Notes under the pieces: model-generated
Told to the model about the DNA's origin: nothing
Seen by the model: only the letters and a program-made list of their open reading frames with translations
Database searches by the model: none
Program-made: the position numbers and the translations under genes
Assembly: GCA_947169975.1 (NCBI GenBank)
Contig: CAMVRT010000015.1
Span: forward strand, 1-58,466
Length of the DNA: 58,466 bases
Direction: 5' to 3'
DNA from: an uncultured Oscillospiraceae bacterium
Lineage (GTDB): Bacteria > Bacillota > Clostridia > Oscillospirales > Oscillospiraceae
In this document: piece by piece, positions 1-8,300 of the stretch
Layout of the letters: the number at the start of each line of letters is the position of its first letter
Position numbering within the stretch: position 1 is the first letter of the stretch

Positions 1-19
1 GATTTGGGCACTCACTTAA

Positions 20-162
20 CCTTCCCCCCAGGGGGAAGGCTTGGGATGATCCAACCAACAGGGAGAAGGCATGGGATGATCCCCGCCGCGTTTCGGCGCA
101 GCGTCAAAGGCTTCCCCTTGAGGGGAAGCTGGCTGCCCGAAGGGCAGACTGATGAGGTGGAA
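20..162 (+). repeat. Family I palindromic repeats (one arm fragment, one full short form)
   Basis: A fragment at 24-46 carries only the first hairpin (CCTTCCCCCC with GGGGGAAGG). A full short form at about 106-158 has hairpin one (GCTTCCCC, TTGA, GGGGAAGC) and hairpin two (CTGCCC, loop GAA, GGGCAG), then the fixed tail TGATGAGG. No convincing gene lies between base 1 and 392; the rest is further repeat sequence and a terminator. Confidence 0.75.
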
Positions 163-227
163 TCACACGGCAACCACCGGAAAGGATTGCAAGGGCGGCC
201 CCTCATCCGCCCGCTGGTGCTGACCCC

Positions 228-312
228 TCATCCGGCGCTTCGGGGCTGCGACTCGCTTCGCTCGCATGCATAAGTTCGTGCAGCCAAATCGGAGATTTGG
301 GCACTCACTTAT
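228..312 (-). repeat. Composite repeat, GGATGAGG tail plus CCCAAATC module
   Basis: Read on the minus strand this runs from the AAGTGAGTGCCC border through a small hairpin (CCAAATC, short loop, GATTTGG), the ACGAACTTATGCATGCGAG segment, to the CCGGATGAGG tail. Near-identical composites occur at 4388-4512, 8708-8822, 16158-16277 and, again on the minus strand, 17932-18030. Confidence 0.75.
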
Positions 313-338
313 CTGCGAGGCTTTTTTGACAAGCTGAA

Positions 339-372
339 CGAACCCCCGGACAGGCGTCCGGGGGTTCGTTTT
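339..372 (-). terminator. Intrinsic terminator / hairpin after the NlpC/P60 gene
   Basis: Perfect 13-bp hairpin (arms 339-351 and 356-368, loop AGGC). It lies 21 bases beyond the stop codon of the leftward gene at 393. The run of T is on the plus-strand side, so it may work better rightward; use as terminator of the leftward operon is inferred from position. Confidence 0.6.
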
Positions 373-392
373 ATCATGCGTATCAATACCCG

Positions 393-1892
393 TCAGTCCA
401 CGATGCGGCGGGCACCCAGATAGTAGGTGCTGAAATAGCCGCTCAGCGCGGAGATCTTCACGCCGCCGTTGCTGGAGCAGTGAATGATCTGCCCGTTGCC
501 GATATAGATGGACGCGTGGGTCGCCACCGTGCCGGGGTCGGCATAGGCCGGATCGTAGAAGAACACCATGTCGCCGGGACGCAGCTCGCTGCGGCTCACC
601 GCGTGGCCGGAGGCGTACTGGCTGCTGGCCGTGCGGGGCAGGCTCACGCCGTTCACGCCGTACACATGCATCACAAAGCCGCTGCAGTCAAAGCCGTTGG
701 GACTGGACCCGCCGTACACGTACCGCACGCCCAGATACTTCTTCGCCGTGGCAACGATCTTATCACCGAAATCAGACGCGGGCGCAGGCTCCGGCTCGGG
801 TTCGGGCTCCGGCTCGGGTTCCGGTTCCGGTTCCGGCGTGGGCTCCGGCGCAGGTTCCGGCTCCGGCTCCGGTGCGGGAGCGGGCTCCGGCTCTGCGGGC
901 TTTGTCATCTCCGGCGCCAGGAAATCAGCGCCCATGTAGCCGTCTGTACCCTTGTATGTCACCACGTAATAGCCGTGGTCAAAACCGGTGATATCCACGT
1001 AGGTGCCCTTGGTCAGGGTCTGCAGCACGCTGCCGCCGCCGGGGAAGCTGCGCAGATTCAGCGTGTCGGAGAACACACGGCCGTAGGCGTGGAGCCCACC
1101 GGCGGAGGTCTTGACGTCCAGATAGTCGGCGGACATGTAGCCCACCGTGTCGCCGCTGCGGATCTTGCACCAGCCGCGCTCCGTGCCCATGACGGACACC
1201 ACCGTGCCGCGGCTGAGATTGGTCAGGATCGCCGCGTCCATGCTGCCCTCGCTGCGCACCCGGACGCCGCTCTCCGTCACCTCGCCCACGGCGCTCACCG
1301 TGTTGCTGCTGATGACCACGGGACCAACCGGCTCGGGCTCGGGCTCGGGTTCCGGTTCGGGCTCCGGCTCCGGCTCGGGTTCGGGTTCGGGTTCGGGAGC
1401 AGGTTCCGGTTCGGGCTCCGGTTCGGGTTCGGGTTCGGGTTCCGGCTCCGGGGTGGGCTCCGGCTCGGCGGCGGGCTCGGGATCCGCACTTTCCGCGGGC
1501 TCGGCGGGCTCGGCATCGTCAGGCTCGGCGCTCTCCGCGGGATCGGGGCGCACCATCAGCTGGGGACGCTTGATCTCCGAAAGGGTAAAATCCTCGGTTC
1601 CGGTCAGCGCTTCCGGCTGAATGATCAGGGTCGTTTCGTCGCTCTCATCCGCCGCATCCGGCAGGGCGGGGCGGCTGGCCAGCTTGGTGGGCATGGTGGG
1701 GACCGCGGTCTCCTCCGCGGCGGACACCTGCTCCGTCTGCTCCGCCGGATCCGCGGGAGCGGCCTTCTCCGTCTCCGCCGGGGCGGGGGTGTTGGGCTCC
1801 GCCGTGCCGTGCAGCGCGGCGCCGGTCACGCACAGCGCCAGCACCATCGCCGCGGCCAGCGCGGCAAACAGGATCTTTCGTAAGCTCTTCAT
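393..1892 (-). CDS. Secreted SH3b - NlpC/P60 cell-wall endopeptidase with Glu-Pro linkers
   Basis: 499-residue exported peptidoglycan hydrolase. A signal peptide (about residues 1-27) is followed by an acidic Pro/Glu-rich region, including a long EPEP stretch, two bacterial SH3 domains (about 200-262 and 266-328), a second EPEP linker, and a C-terminal NlpC/P60 domain (about 375-499). The catalytic Cys is in FDCSGF (C403) and the likely His is in ATHAS (H459). Family knowledge: such enzymes cut the D-Glu to diamino-acid bond in stem peptides, and the SH3b domains bind the wall. The ATG start has GGAG 8 bases upstream. It starts 10 bases after the stop of the small gene at 1903-2202, so the two form an operon. 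The Glu-Pro linkers are encoded by short tandem repeats that could change length. Confidence 0.9.
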   Translation of the reverse strand: MKSLRKILFAALAAAMVLALCVTGAALHGTAEPNTPAPAETEKAAPADPAEQTEQVSAAEETAVPTMPTKLASRPALPDAADESDETTLIIQPEALTGTEDFTLSEIKRPQLMVRPDPAESAEPDDAEPAEPAESADPEPAAEPEPTPEPEPEPEPEPEPEPEPAPEPEPEPEPEPEPEPEPEPEPEPVGPVVISSNTVSAVGEVTESGVRVRSEGSMDAAILTNLSRGTVVSVMGTERGWCKIRSGDTVGYMSADYLDVKTSAGGLHAYGRVFSDTLNLRSFPGGGSVLQTLTKGTYVDITGFDHGYYVVTYKGTDGYMGADFLAPEMTKPAEPEPAPAPEPEPEPAPEPTPEPEPEPEPEPEPEPEPAPASDFGDKIVATAKKYLGVRYVYGGSSPNGFDCSGFVMHVYGVNGVSLPRTASSQYASGHAVSRSELRPGDMVFFYDPAYADPGTVATHASIYIGNGQIIHCSSNGGVKISALSGYFSTYYLGARRIVD

Positions 1893-1902
1893 AGGCGGCT
1901 CC

Positions 1903-2202
1903 TTACAGCTTGCCGGCCAGAGCGCGCTCCAGCCAGATCTGGCCCACGTCCATGGCGGCGTACAGGCTGTCCTTCTCGGATTTCTTCACCACGCGGTCCC
2001 GGCTCTTCAGCTCCGGGTCCGTCAGCTGGAGCTGCACGCTCACACGGGTGGCAACGTTCAGATCCTGCTCCTTTTTGGCGTCCAGGATCTGGAACATCAC
2101 GATGTATTTGTCGGCCATGGAGCCGTAGTAAATCAGATTGTCGATGCGGCGGAGAGGGTGGCCGCGGTAGACCAGACCTTCTGCCTTTTTCGTTTCTGCC
2201 AT
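1903..2202 (-). CDS. Conserved-looking hypothetical protein, 99 aa
   Basis: Small soluble protein starting [15 protein letters not shown] do not recognise the family. No signal peptide or membrane segment is visible; the sequence looks like a compact mixed alpha/beta fold (VSVQLQLTD). An in-frame upstream ATG at 2265 is possible, but the ATG at 2202 has a GGGAG site 8 bases upstream and lies downstream of a well-formed promoter (-10 at 2237-2242), which makes 2202 the right start. It is the promoter-proximal gene of an operon with the NlpC/P60 hydrolase 10 bases downstream, which hints at a cell-envelope or housekeeping link, but no function can be assigned. Confidence 0.7.
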   Translation of the reverse strand: MAETKKAEGLVYRGHPLRRIDNLIYYGSMADKYIVMFQILDAKKEQDLNVATRVSVQLQLTDPELKSRDRVVKKSEKDSLYAAMDVGQIWLERALAGKL

Positions 2203-2236
2203 ATGCTCAATCTCCCAGTTCAGATTTTGTAACCAA

Positions 2237-2265
2237 ATTGTAACACACCGACGGCGATTTGTCAA
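2237..2265 (-). promoter_or_regulatory. Sigma-A type promoter for the 1903-2202 / NlpC operon
   Basis: Minus-strand TTGACA (2260-2265), 17-base spacer, TACAAT (2237-2242), with an A/T-rich upstream stretch. Transcription would begin about 30 bases before the ATG at 2202. Confidence 0.8.
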
Positions 2266-2324
2266 TTATGTAAATATAAATAATGTGTGAACGGACGGGA
2301 CTGTGTCCGACGCTTTGCGACGGG

Positions 2325-2462
2325 GGGATAGGGAGGGGCGCATTGGGCGGGGATAGAACCCCGCCCCTACGATGAGGAAACGGTGCGGGGATATCGTAGG
2401 GGAGGGCCAGCTGACGCATAAGTTCGCGCAGCCAAATCGGAGATTTGGGCGCTCACTTATCT
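2325..2462. repeat. Intergenic repeats: GTAGGGGCGGG-type and CCAAATC module
   Basis: 2338-2403 holds inverted copies of a GC-rich motif (GGGCGGGG ... CCCCGCCCCTAC ... GTAGGGGAGGG) that recurs near 10282, 11582, 11812, 25470 and 57636. 2408-2462 is a CCAAATC-GATTTGG hairpin module with the GACGCATAAGTTCGCGCAG border. No gene is supported between 2266 and 2538. Confidence 0.6.
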
Positions 2463-2538
2463 GCGCCCTCCCGGCGAGATACGGATTGCCGCGGTGACGG
2501 TGGCGGCTTGCGAGGACGACCCTCATCCGTCACGGCGC

Positions 2539-2572
2539 AAAAAAACCGGGCCGCGGTTTTCCGCGACCCGGT
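2539..2572 (-). terminator. Intrinsic terminator after ireB
   Basis: Minus-strand hairpin CCGGGTCGCGG, loop AAAA, CCGCGGCCCGG, followed by a run of seven T. It lies 24 bases after the ireB stop codon. Confidence 0.9.
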
Positions 2573-2595
2573 TCAGTATGCCTTTCCGCCGGCGA

Positions 2596-2841
2596 TCACA
2601 CGTCCAGATAGTGCCGGACCAGCACCTGCAGCAGCTCGTCCCGGTCGATCTTACAGATCAGAGAGCGGGCGGAGTTGTGGTTCGTGATGTAGGTGGGATC
2701 CTCCGACAGTATGTAGCCGACGATCTGGTTGATGGGATTGTATCCCTTCTCCTGCAGCGCCGCGTACACCGAGGTCATCACATGGCGGATCTGCTCGTCC
2801 TTCTCCTCGGCGGCATTGTACTTCTTGGTAAACTCATCCAT
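2596..2841 (-). CDS. ireB: IreB-family regulatory phosphoprotein
   Basis: 81-residue small cytosolic protein matching the IreB (UPF0297/YrzL) family: the signature [19 protein letters not shown] and [16 protein letters not shown] are clear, and length fits the usual 80-90 residues. Family knowledge: in enterococci IreB is phosphorylated on threonines by the PASTA kinase IreK and dampens cephalosporin resistance and envelope stress output; in many Firmicutes its gene neighbours alaS and ruvX. Here it stands alone with its own promoter (-10 at 2874-2879) and terminator, while ruvX is 15 kb away. The ATG at 2841 is preferred over a GTG four codons upstream because AAGGTGG sits 8 bases before it. 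Confidence 0.92.
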   Translation of the reverse strand: MDEFTKKYNAAEEKDEQIRHVMTSVYAALQEKGYNPINQIVGYILSEDPTYITNHNSARSLICKIDRDELLQVLVRHYLDV

Positions 2842-2873
2842 GCCGGACACCACCTTTCCTGAATCTGTCCTTT

Positions 2874-2902
2874 AGTATACGACAATTCTTTCCCAATGTA
2901 AA
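2874..2902 (-). promoter_or_regulatory. Sigma-A promoter of ireB
   Basis: Minus-strand TTTACA (2897-2902), 17-base spacer, TATACT (2874-2879), about 33 bases upstream of the ireB ATG. Confidence 0.85.
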
Positions 2903-2982
2903 GAGGTAATTTTCACCGAATTGTAACCGGTTGTTACCGCGCCGTTGCCGTTGGCATGAGAGATGCGCCGTGCAGACGCGCG

Positions 2983-3019
2983 GCGCTCAAGCTGCCGACA
3001 AAGTGTCGACAGCTTGAAC
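2983..3019. repeat. Isolated imperfect palindrome in the ireB - 6S RNA gap
   Basis: TCAAGCTG CCGACA, loop, TGTCGA CAGCTTGA: a long stem with one mismatch and no T-run, so not a standard terminator. The stretch 2903-3150 has no supported gene; it also holds a CAAATTCAAG / CTTGAATTTG inverted pair at about 3022-3060 and GC-rich inverted segments. Confidence 0.5.
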
Positions 3020-3150
3020 GGCAAATTCAGAAACATTGAAAAATGTACTTGAATTTGCGTGGATTTCATGTGGAGGGGGACTCCCATCCCCCTTCACGAT
3101 CCCCATGCGTGCCGTTACCTCTCTGCATAATACCTTTGGCTGAAATATAA

Positions 3151-3402
3151 AGCGCCGTGCGTTCTGCACGGCGCTTTTTGGGGAAAGGGATACCGCTGCG
3201 GCGGCGGTGTGAGCCAAGTTATAACCTGCACCACTCTCAGCAGGTGGGTCGTCTCCAGCTTGCTTTACTGCTTCCAACTTCCGGCCGCGTACGGCAGCCG
3301 GGAGGCCTGCAAACCACATACTGATCCGACGTCCCGTATAACCAAATGTGAGGATAAAAAAGACCCATCACACACCGCGCAGGGAGAGCACCTCTGTGCT
3401 CT
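3151..3402 (-). ncRNA. ssrS: 6S RNA candidate (ssrS-like)
   Basis: A promoter-to-terminator unit without an ORF. The minus-strand -10 is TATACT at 3409-3414 (the -35 is only T-rich), and the unit ends in a GCGCCGTGC hairpin at 3151-3175 followed by TTTATATTT. By eye it folds like 6S RNA: a closing stem (GCGGTGTG with CACACCGC), a large central bubble whose 3' side carries a small hairpin (ACCTGC with GCAGGT), a stem GGGACGTC with GACGACCC (one A-A mismatch), and a tip hairpin (CCGGCTGC, loop, GCGGCCGG). Family knowledge: 6S RNA mimics an open promoter and binds sigma-A RNA polymerase. RNase P, tmRNA and SRP RNA signatures were looked for and not found. Ends are approximate; a short hairpin (AGAGCAC with GTGCTCT) leads the transcript. 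Confidence 0.65.
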
Positions 3403-3408
3403 GAGGGT

Positions 3409-3437
3409 AGTATAACACAGCAGCGCGAAAAAGAAAA
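3409..3437 (-). promoter_or_regulatory. Promoter of the 6S-like RNA
   Basis: Minus-strand TATACT at 3409-3414 with a weak T-rich -35 (TTTTCT, 3432-3437) at 17 bases. The start is predicted near 3402. Confidence 0.55.
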
Positions 3438-3507
3438 GAGGTTTTTGCGATTTCACACGAGGAATTTTCTGGCGGGTTACGGATTGGCGCGGGCGGCGGC
3501 TCGCGAG

Positions 3508-3655
3508 GACGGCCCCTCATCCGGCGCTTCGCGCCACCTTCCCCCCAGGGGGAAGGCTTGGGGGGATGCGGATTGCCGCGGGCGGCTTGGGCGGGGACGG
3601 ATAAGAGAGTGCCCAAATCTCCGATTTGGCTGCGCGAACTTATGCGTCAGTTGCC
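3508..3655. repeat. Family I short form (minus) and CCAAATC module
   Basis: 3512-3562 is a minus-strand short form: CCTTCCCCC hairpin, then GGCGC, loop GAA, GCGCC, then GGATGAGG. 3603-3652 holds the CCCAAATC-GATTTGG module with the GCGCGAACTTATGCGTCAG border. The gap 3440-3719 has no supported gene. Confidence 0.7.
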
Positions 3656-3719
3656 CCGCCCCTGCGGTGGCCTCGCAAGGACGGAAAAGGACGGGGAAAA
3701 GGGAAAAGGAGGAGCAGAC

Positions 3720-4166
3720 ATGACAACCGATTGGACCGCCGTGGAGCGGGACTACGTCCTCTGCGGCGTCACCTACGCCGCGCTGGCGGACAAGTACGGC
3801 GTCAGCCACGCCGCCGTGGCCCATCACGGGAGACGGATGGGCTGGGTGGCCAAGCGCCGCGCCCATCTGCGCGCCGGAGAGGAGACAACAGAGTCGGAGC
3901 GCGAGGCGGCGAACGGTGCGTCCACCGTGGACAGACCGCCGGACAGCCAGGCGAACCGTGCACCCGCCGTGGACAGCGCGGCGCTGCGGGGCAAGCTGCT
4001 GGCGCTGGCCGACAACTGGACCGATCAGCAGGCCGGACAGATCGAGGACGTGGGGGACTACCGCCGGGTGGTGCAGAGCGTGCTGGATCTGACCCGGGCC
4101 GAGGGCGACGACGCCGCGCCGGAGATCCGCGTGGTCATGGACGTGCCGGAGGGGTACGGGGAGTAA
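3720..4166 (+). CDS. Terminase-small-subunit-like HTH protein (orphan)
   Basis: 148-residue protein. The first 45 residues form a helix-turn-helix resembling the DNA-binding head of phage terminase small subunits and similar resolvase-type HTHs (YAALADKYGVSHAAVAHHG, then RRMGWVAKRR). The middle is low-complexity and charged, and the C-terminus is an acidic, possibly coiled segment (DNWTDQQAGQIEDVGDYRRVV). The start is the ATG at 3720, with AAAAGGAGGAG just upstream. No large terminase, portal or integrase gene is nearby; both flanks are repeats. It may be a leftover phage gene or a domesticated regulator. The product call is inference from the HTH pattern only. Confidence 0.6.
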   Translation: MTTDWTAVERDYVLCGVTYAALADKYGVSHAAVAHHGRRMGWVAKRRAHLRAGEETTESEREAANGASTVDRPPDSQANRAPAVDSAALRGKLLALADNWTDQQAGQIEDVGDYRRVVQSVLDLTRAEGDDAAPEIRVVMDVPEGYGE

Positions 4167-4192
4167 CGGGTGGACGGCAGGCACGCTGCCGC

Positions 4193-4385
4193 TGACCCCT
4201 CATCCGGCCGCTGGCGCTGACCCCGCATCCGCCTGGCATCCGCTCGGCACCTCTTGCCCACCGTCAGCCCATCCGCTTCTCGCTCCCTATGGTCGCCACA
4301 AGCGGGGGCCTTCCTCGAAATCAGCTCGCTTCATCCGCCGCTGGCGGCGCTTCGCTGATTTCCCCTCAAGGGGAAGGCTTGGGCA
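4193..4385 (-). repeat. Family I long form (modules inserted between hairpin one and the tail)
   Basis: On the minus strand: CCTTCCCCTTGAGGGGAA, module 1 (AAATCAGC pairing with GCTGATTT around CGCCGCC-AGC-GGCGG), the linker CGAGGAAGG, module 2 (GGCCC with GGGCT, inner CCGCTTG with GAAGCGG, loop GACCATAGGGAG), the linker GACGGTGGGCAAGAGG, and the GGCGGATG tail. Related long forms are at 18180-18325, 21222-21382 and 22735-23035. Confidence 0.7.
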
Positions 4386-4387
4386 GC

Positions 4388-4512
4388 AGCAGACCCGGAA
4401 GGCTTCTCCCTGGGGAGAAGGTTAAGTGAGTGCCCAAATCTGTGATTTGGCAGCACGAACTTATGCATGCGAGCGCAGCGAGTCGCAGGCGCGCAGCCGA
4501 CTGATGAGGGGG
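4388..4512 (+). repeat. Composite repeat (hairpin one + CCCAAATC module + tail)
   Basis: GGCTTCTCCCTGGGGAGAAGG, then TTAAGTGAGTG, the CCCAAATC-GATTTGG hairpin, ACGAACTTATGCATGCGAG, and the GCCGACTGATGAGG tail. It is almost base-for-base identical to 8708-8822 over about 90 bases. Confidence 0.8.
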
Positions 4513-4530
4513 AAACCGCCCCCAACGAAC

Positions 4531-4567
4531 AAAATCCCCCGGAGGATGTACACACATCCTCCGGGGG
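4531..4567 (-). terminator. Intrinsic terminator downstream of the DUF1292 gene
   Basis: Perfect 14-bp hairpin (CCCCCGGAGGATGT with its complement, loop ACAC or GTGT), followed on the minus strand by ATTTTGTT. It is about 180 bases past the DUF1292 stop, with a repeat in between. Confidence 0.75.
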
Positions 4568-4607
4568 CACAGCCGTTGTCGTTGTTCCAAAAGCATCGAA
4601 GATTTCG

Positions 4608-4750
4608 CCGCGGCGTTACGTAAGCGCCCAAATCTTTGATTTGGTTGCGCGAACTTATGCGTCAGCTGTGCGAGCGTCTCACGCAAGCGAGTGCGCGCAG
4701 TGGTCTGCAAGCCTTCTCCTCCGAAATCCGCAGATTTCGGACAAAATTAC
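4608..4750. repeat. Repeat abutting the 3' end of the DUF1292 gene
   Basis: Contains the CCCAAATC module (4628-4650), then GCGAGCGTCTCACG, AAGCGAGTGCGCGCAG, and a palindrome (TCCGAAATC with GATTTCGGA) that runs into AAATTAC, the reverse of the gene's stop codon. The same arrangement recurs at 12966-13053 at the end of serC. Confidence 0.7.
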
Positions 4751-5028
4751 TCTTCCTCTTCAAAAATCTGCTCCATGAACAGCTCGTAGACCTTGTTCAA
4801 TTCCTCGTCGCTGTCCGGGGTGGACAAAAACTCCTCGCCGTTCTCCGTTACCTGCTTCATGATCACCAGACCGTAGTCCTCGGCGCTCTCCTCCTCGCCG
4901 TCCTCGGCGGGGAAGAAGGCCATATAGGTCACGCCGTCCAGCTCCAGCGCGTCCACGTATTCCAGAACGATCTCGTTGCCGTCCTCATCGGTGACGGTGA
5001 TGAAATTGGGGCCGAAATCCTCGCTCAT
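4747..5028 (-). CDS. DUF1292 family protein
   Basis: 93-residue acidic protein: FITVTDEDGNEIVLEYVDAL, then DGVTYMAFFPAE, then ENGEEFLSTPDSDEELNKVY match the DUF1292 (YrzB-like) pattern. Function unknown; in Firmicutes such genes commonly sit near ireB and ruvX, both of which are elsewhere in this window. The ATG start has AAGGAGGA upstream. It is driven by a near-consensus promoter (-10 at 5071-5076). The last codons run into a dispersed repeat, so the repeat supplies the stop-codon context. Many acidic residues at the end (EQIFEEEE) may make the tail flexible. Confidence 0.88.
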   Translation of the reverse strand: MSEDFGPNFITVTDEDGNEIVLEYVDALELDGVTYMAFFPAEDGEEESAEDYGLVIMKQVTENGEEFLSTPDSDEELNKVYELFMEQIFEEEE

Positions 5029-5070
5029 AGGGGGTTCCTCCTTACACATAATAGGGTATGCATCTTGGCT

Positions 5071-5099
5071 ATTATACCCTGTTTCGCCGCGGATTGCAA
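5071..5099 (-). promoter_or_regulatory. Promoter of the DUF1292 gene
   Basis: Minus-strand TTGCAA (5094-5099), 17-base spacer, TATAAT (5071-5076). Confidence 0.85.
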
Positions 5100-5322
5100 C
5101 GGCCTCGCGGCTGCCTTTTTCGCCGAATCGCAACGAAAACGCAGGAAAACCGCGGCAAAACCGCCGATATTTGCCGCATCCCGGCAGAAAACGGCTTGAA
5201 ACAGCAGGTTTTGAGAGGTTGACAGACGTGGTACAATAGATTCGATACTGGTGAATTATGTAGTTTCGGATCCTATCCGCTCCGAAGCTGTAGCGATTCC
5301 ATAGAAAGGGAGGTATCGGACA

Positions 5323-8300
5323 TTGGCTGAAAGAAAACCCAATCGCCTGGAGCCGGCTCACGATCTGGACAAGTCCCCGGCAAAGTCTTCGCCCTTCAAG
5401 CCGGCGAAGGATCTGGCAGCGCCGCCCGCCCGGACCGGCGCAGCAAAGCGCGCCGCGACCCCGGCGAACAGCCGCCGCCTGACCCCGGCGAAGTCGCTTG
5501 CCGAGAGCCCGGCGAACAGCCGCGCCGCGACCCCGGCGAATACCCACGCCGCGACCCCGGCGAATACCCGCGCCGCGACCCCGGCGAATACCGGCGCCCA
5601 GAGCGCCGGACCCCGCAGGAAGAGAAGAAACCCCCTGGTCATCGTGCTGGGGATTTTCGGCAGGATCCTCTTTGCCCTCTTCACGCTGTGTCTTGTGGGC
5701 GCGCTGACCGCCTTCATCTTCGTCAACATCTTCCTGCGCTACGTGGACAATAACCTGCGCAACCACGTGGAGGTGGACGTTTCGGCCTACAACCCCTCGG
5801 TGTCCTCGGAGCTGTACTACTACGATCCCTCCGATCCCAACGCCGGAGCCGACGGCTGGGTCATGTACGACACGCTGTTCCTGAAGGCGGAGAACCGCAT
5901 CTGGGTCACGCTGGACGAGGTGCCGGAGGATCTGCGCAAGGCCTTCGTGGCGGTGGAGGACAAGCGGTTCTACGAGCACAACGGCTGGGACTGGAAGGGC
6001 ATCGGCCGCGCCGTGGTCACCACCCTGTCCGGCGGCGACGTGCAGGGCGGCTCCACCATCACCCAGCAGATGATCAAGAACGTCACCGGCGACGACCAGA
6101 ACACGGTCAAGCGCAAGGTGGTGGAGATCTACCGGGCCATCGCCTTTGAGAAGACCCATTCCAAGGACGAGGTGCTGGAAATCTACCTTAACTATATCTA
6201 TATGGGCGAGAGCTGCTACGGCGTCAAGACCGCCGCCAAGACGTACTTCGGCAAGGACGTCAGCGAGCTGGATCTGGCCGAGTGCGCGTCTCTGGCGGCC
6301 ATCACCAACAACCCCTCCATGTACGATCCCCTGATCAGCAGCTGGACGCGGGAGAACAACCGCGAGCGCCAGCTCTGGGTGCTGAAGAAGATGCTGGAGC
6401 AGGAGAAGATCACCGACGGCCAGTACAACGCCGCCCGGAACGAGGAGGTGGTGTTCTCCAACGGCTACAACATTCTGGGCGAATACGTGGGCTTTGCGCC
6501 GGCGGACGCGGGGGAGAAGCACATTGAGGTCACGCTGGATCAGGTGCCGTCGGATCTCAGGCACGCCATCGTCGCCGCGGAGAAGGACTATGATTACGAG
6601 AAGTACACCGACGAGGTGCTGCTGGACTATCTCAACGATGTAAAGCTGGGCCAGCGGTGCAGCGGCTTCGCGGCGGGCGCCAGGGCATACTTCGACAAGG
6701 ATGTGGACCAGCTGGACGCGGCCGAGTGCGCGGCTCTGGCGGTCATCGCCGGGGACACGTCCCGCTACGATCCCTTCATCAGCGACCAGACGCGGCAGAA
6801 CCTCCGTTCCCGCCAGCTGGAGGTGCTGGGGGAGATGTGGGAGCATGAGATGCTCTCCGAGGAGACCTACAGCGCCGCCTGCGAGGAAGAGGTGGTGTTC
6901 GCCAACGGCTACAACATCCGGGGCGAGCAGGTCAGCACCGAGTCCGAGGTCACCCGCGCCCACAACTCCTATTATACCGATCAGGTCATTGAGGACGTGA
7001 TCCGGGACCTGATGGACAAATACGGCTACGACCGCAAGACGGCGGAGAACAAGGTGTTCTCCGGCGTGAAGATCTACACCGCCCAGGACATCCGCATCCA
7101 GCACATCTGCGAGGAGGTGTTTGAGAACACGTCCTATCAGTACGTTCTGGGCGAGACCTACGGCGATCCCCTCCAGAGCGCCATCACGCTGATGGATCCC
7201 AAGACGGGCAAGGTGCTGGCCATGGTGGGCGGCACCGGCATCAAGGAGACGGACCGGGCCTGGAACTGGGCCACGGCGCCCCGGCAGTGCGGCTCGTCCA
7301 TCAAGCCCATCTCCACCTATGCCCCGGCTCTGGATGACGGCACCATCACCGCCGCCTCCACCATGGACGACTACCCGCTGCTGTTCAACGGCCAGCCCTA
7401 CCCCCGCAACGCCATGCGGGGCATGGGCGGCATGACCTCCTGCATGAACGCGCTGTACCGCTCGCTGAACATCGTGGCGGTGCGTGTGAACATGGCCTAC
7501 GGCACCACCCGCTCCTATAACTTCATGGTGGAGAAGCTGGGCTTCACCACCCTGGACGCGGACGTGGACGGCACCCAGGTGGGCAACATGGCCCTGGGCG
7601 GACTGAACCACGGCGTCACCACCGAGGAGATGTGCGCGGCCTACTGTCCCTTCGTCCACGACGGCTATTACACCCGTCCTTATACCTATTTGAAGGTGAC
7701 GGACGCCGACGGCAACGTGCTGCTGGAGAACAAGCCGGAGTACACCGTGGCCTTCAAGGACACCACGGTGTATATCATCCGCGAGACCCTCAAGCAGGTG
7801 GTGGCCCACGGCACCGGCTTTGAGGCCCGGTTCAGCCGGGACGACATCGCCCGATATGTGAACAGTCAGAACGGCAATCAGGGCTACGACGGCGTGTTCA
7901 GCGGCGTGGATATGGCCGGCAAGACCGGTACCACCAACGATGAGTTTGACCGCTACTTCGTGGGCTTCACCCCGGACTTCTGCGCCGCGGTGTGGACCGG
8001 CTATGCCAAGAACCAGACCATCCATGTCTCCACCAACCCCTCCAGCGTGCTGTGGCACGACGTCATGGTGCGCGTCTACGCCATGCTGGATGAGGAGGAG
8101 ACGGCGGATCCCGATACAGCGCGATACACCCGTTTCTTCCCCGGTGAGCCGGACGGCATGACCACCGTGACCGTCTGTGCCGACAGCGGCCTGCTGGCCA
8201 CGGACGCCTGCAAGCACGATCTGCGGGGCAGCCGCGTGATCCAGGTGCGTGTGGCGGCGGATACGGCGCCTACGGAGAAGTGCAACCTGCACAAGGAAGT

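Noticed and set aside
480-1883. Long plus-strand ORF opposite the NlpC/P60 gene
   Set aside because: It is low-complexity (Gly/Arg/Leu strings) and antisense to a gene with clear signal peptide and catalytic motifs; high GC creates such open frames.
3180-3400. SRP RNA, because of a GGCCGGAAG...GGAAGCAG string
   Set aside because: The surrounding sequence does not form the SRP helix-8 hairpin or Alu part, while a 6S-like fold closes the whole unit.
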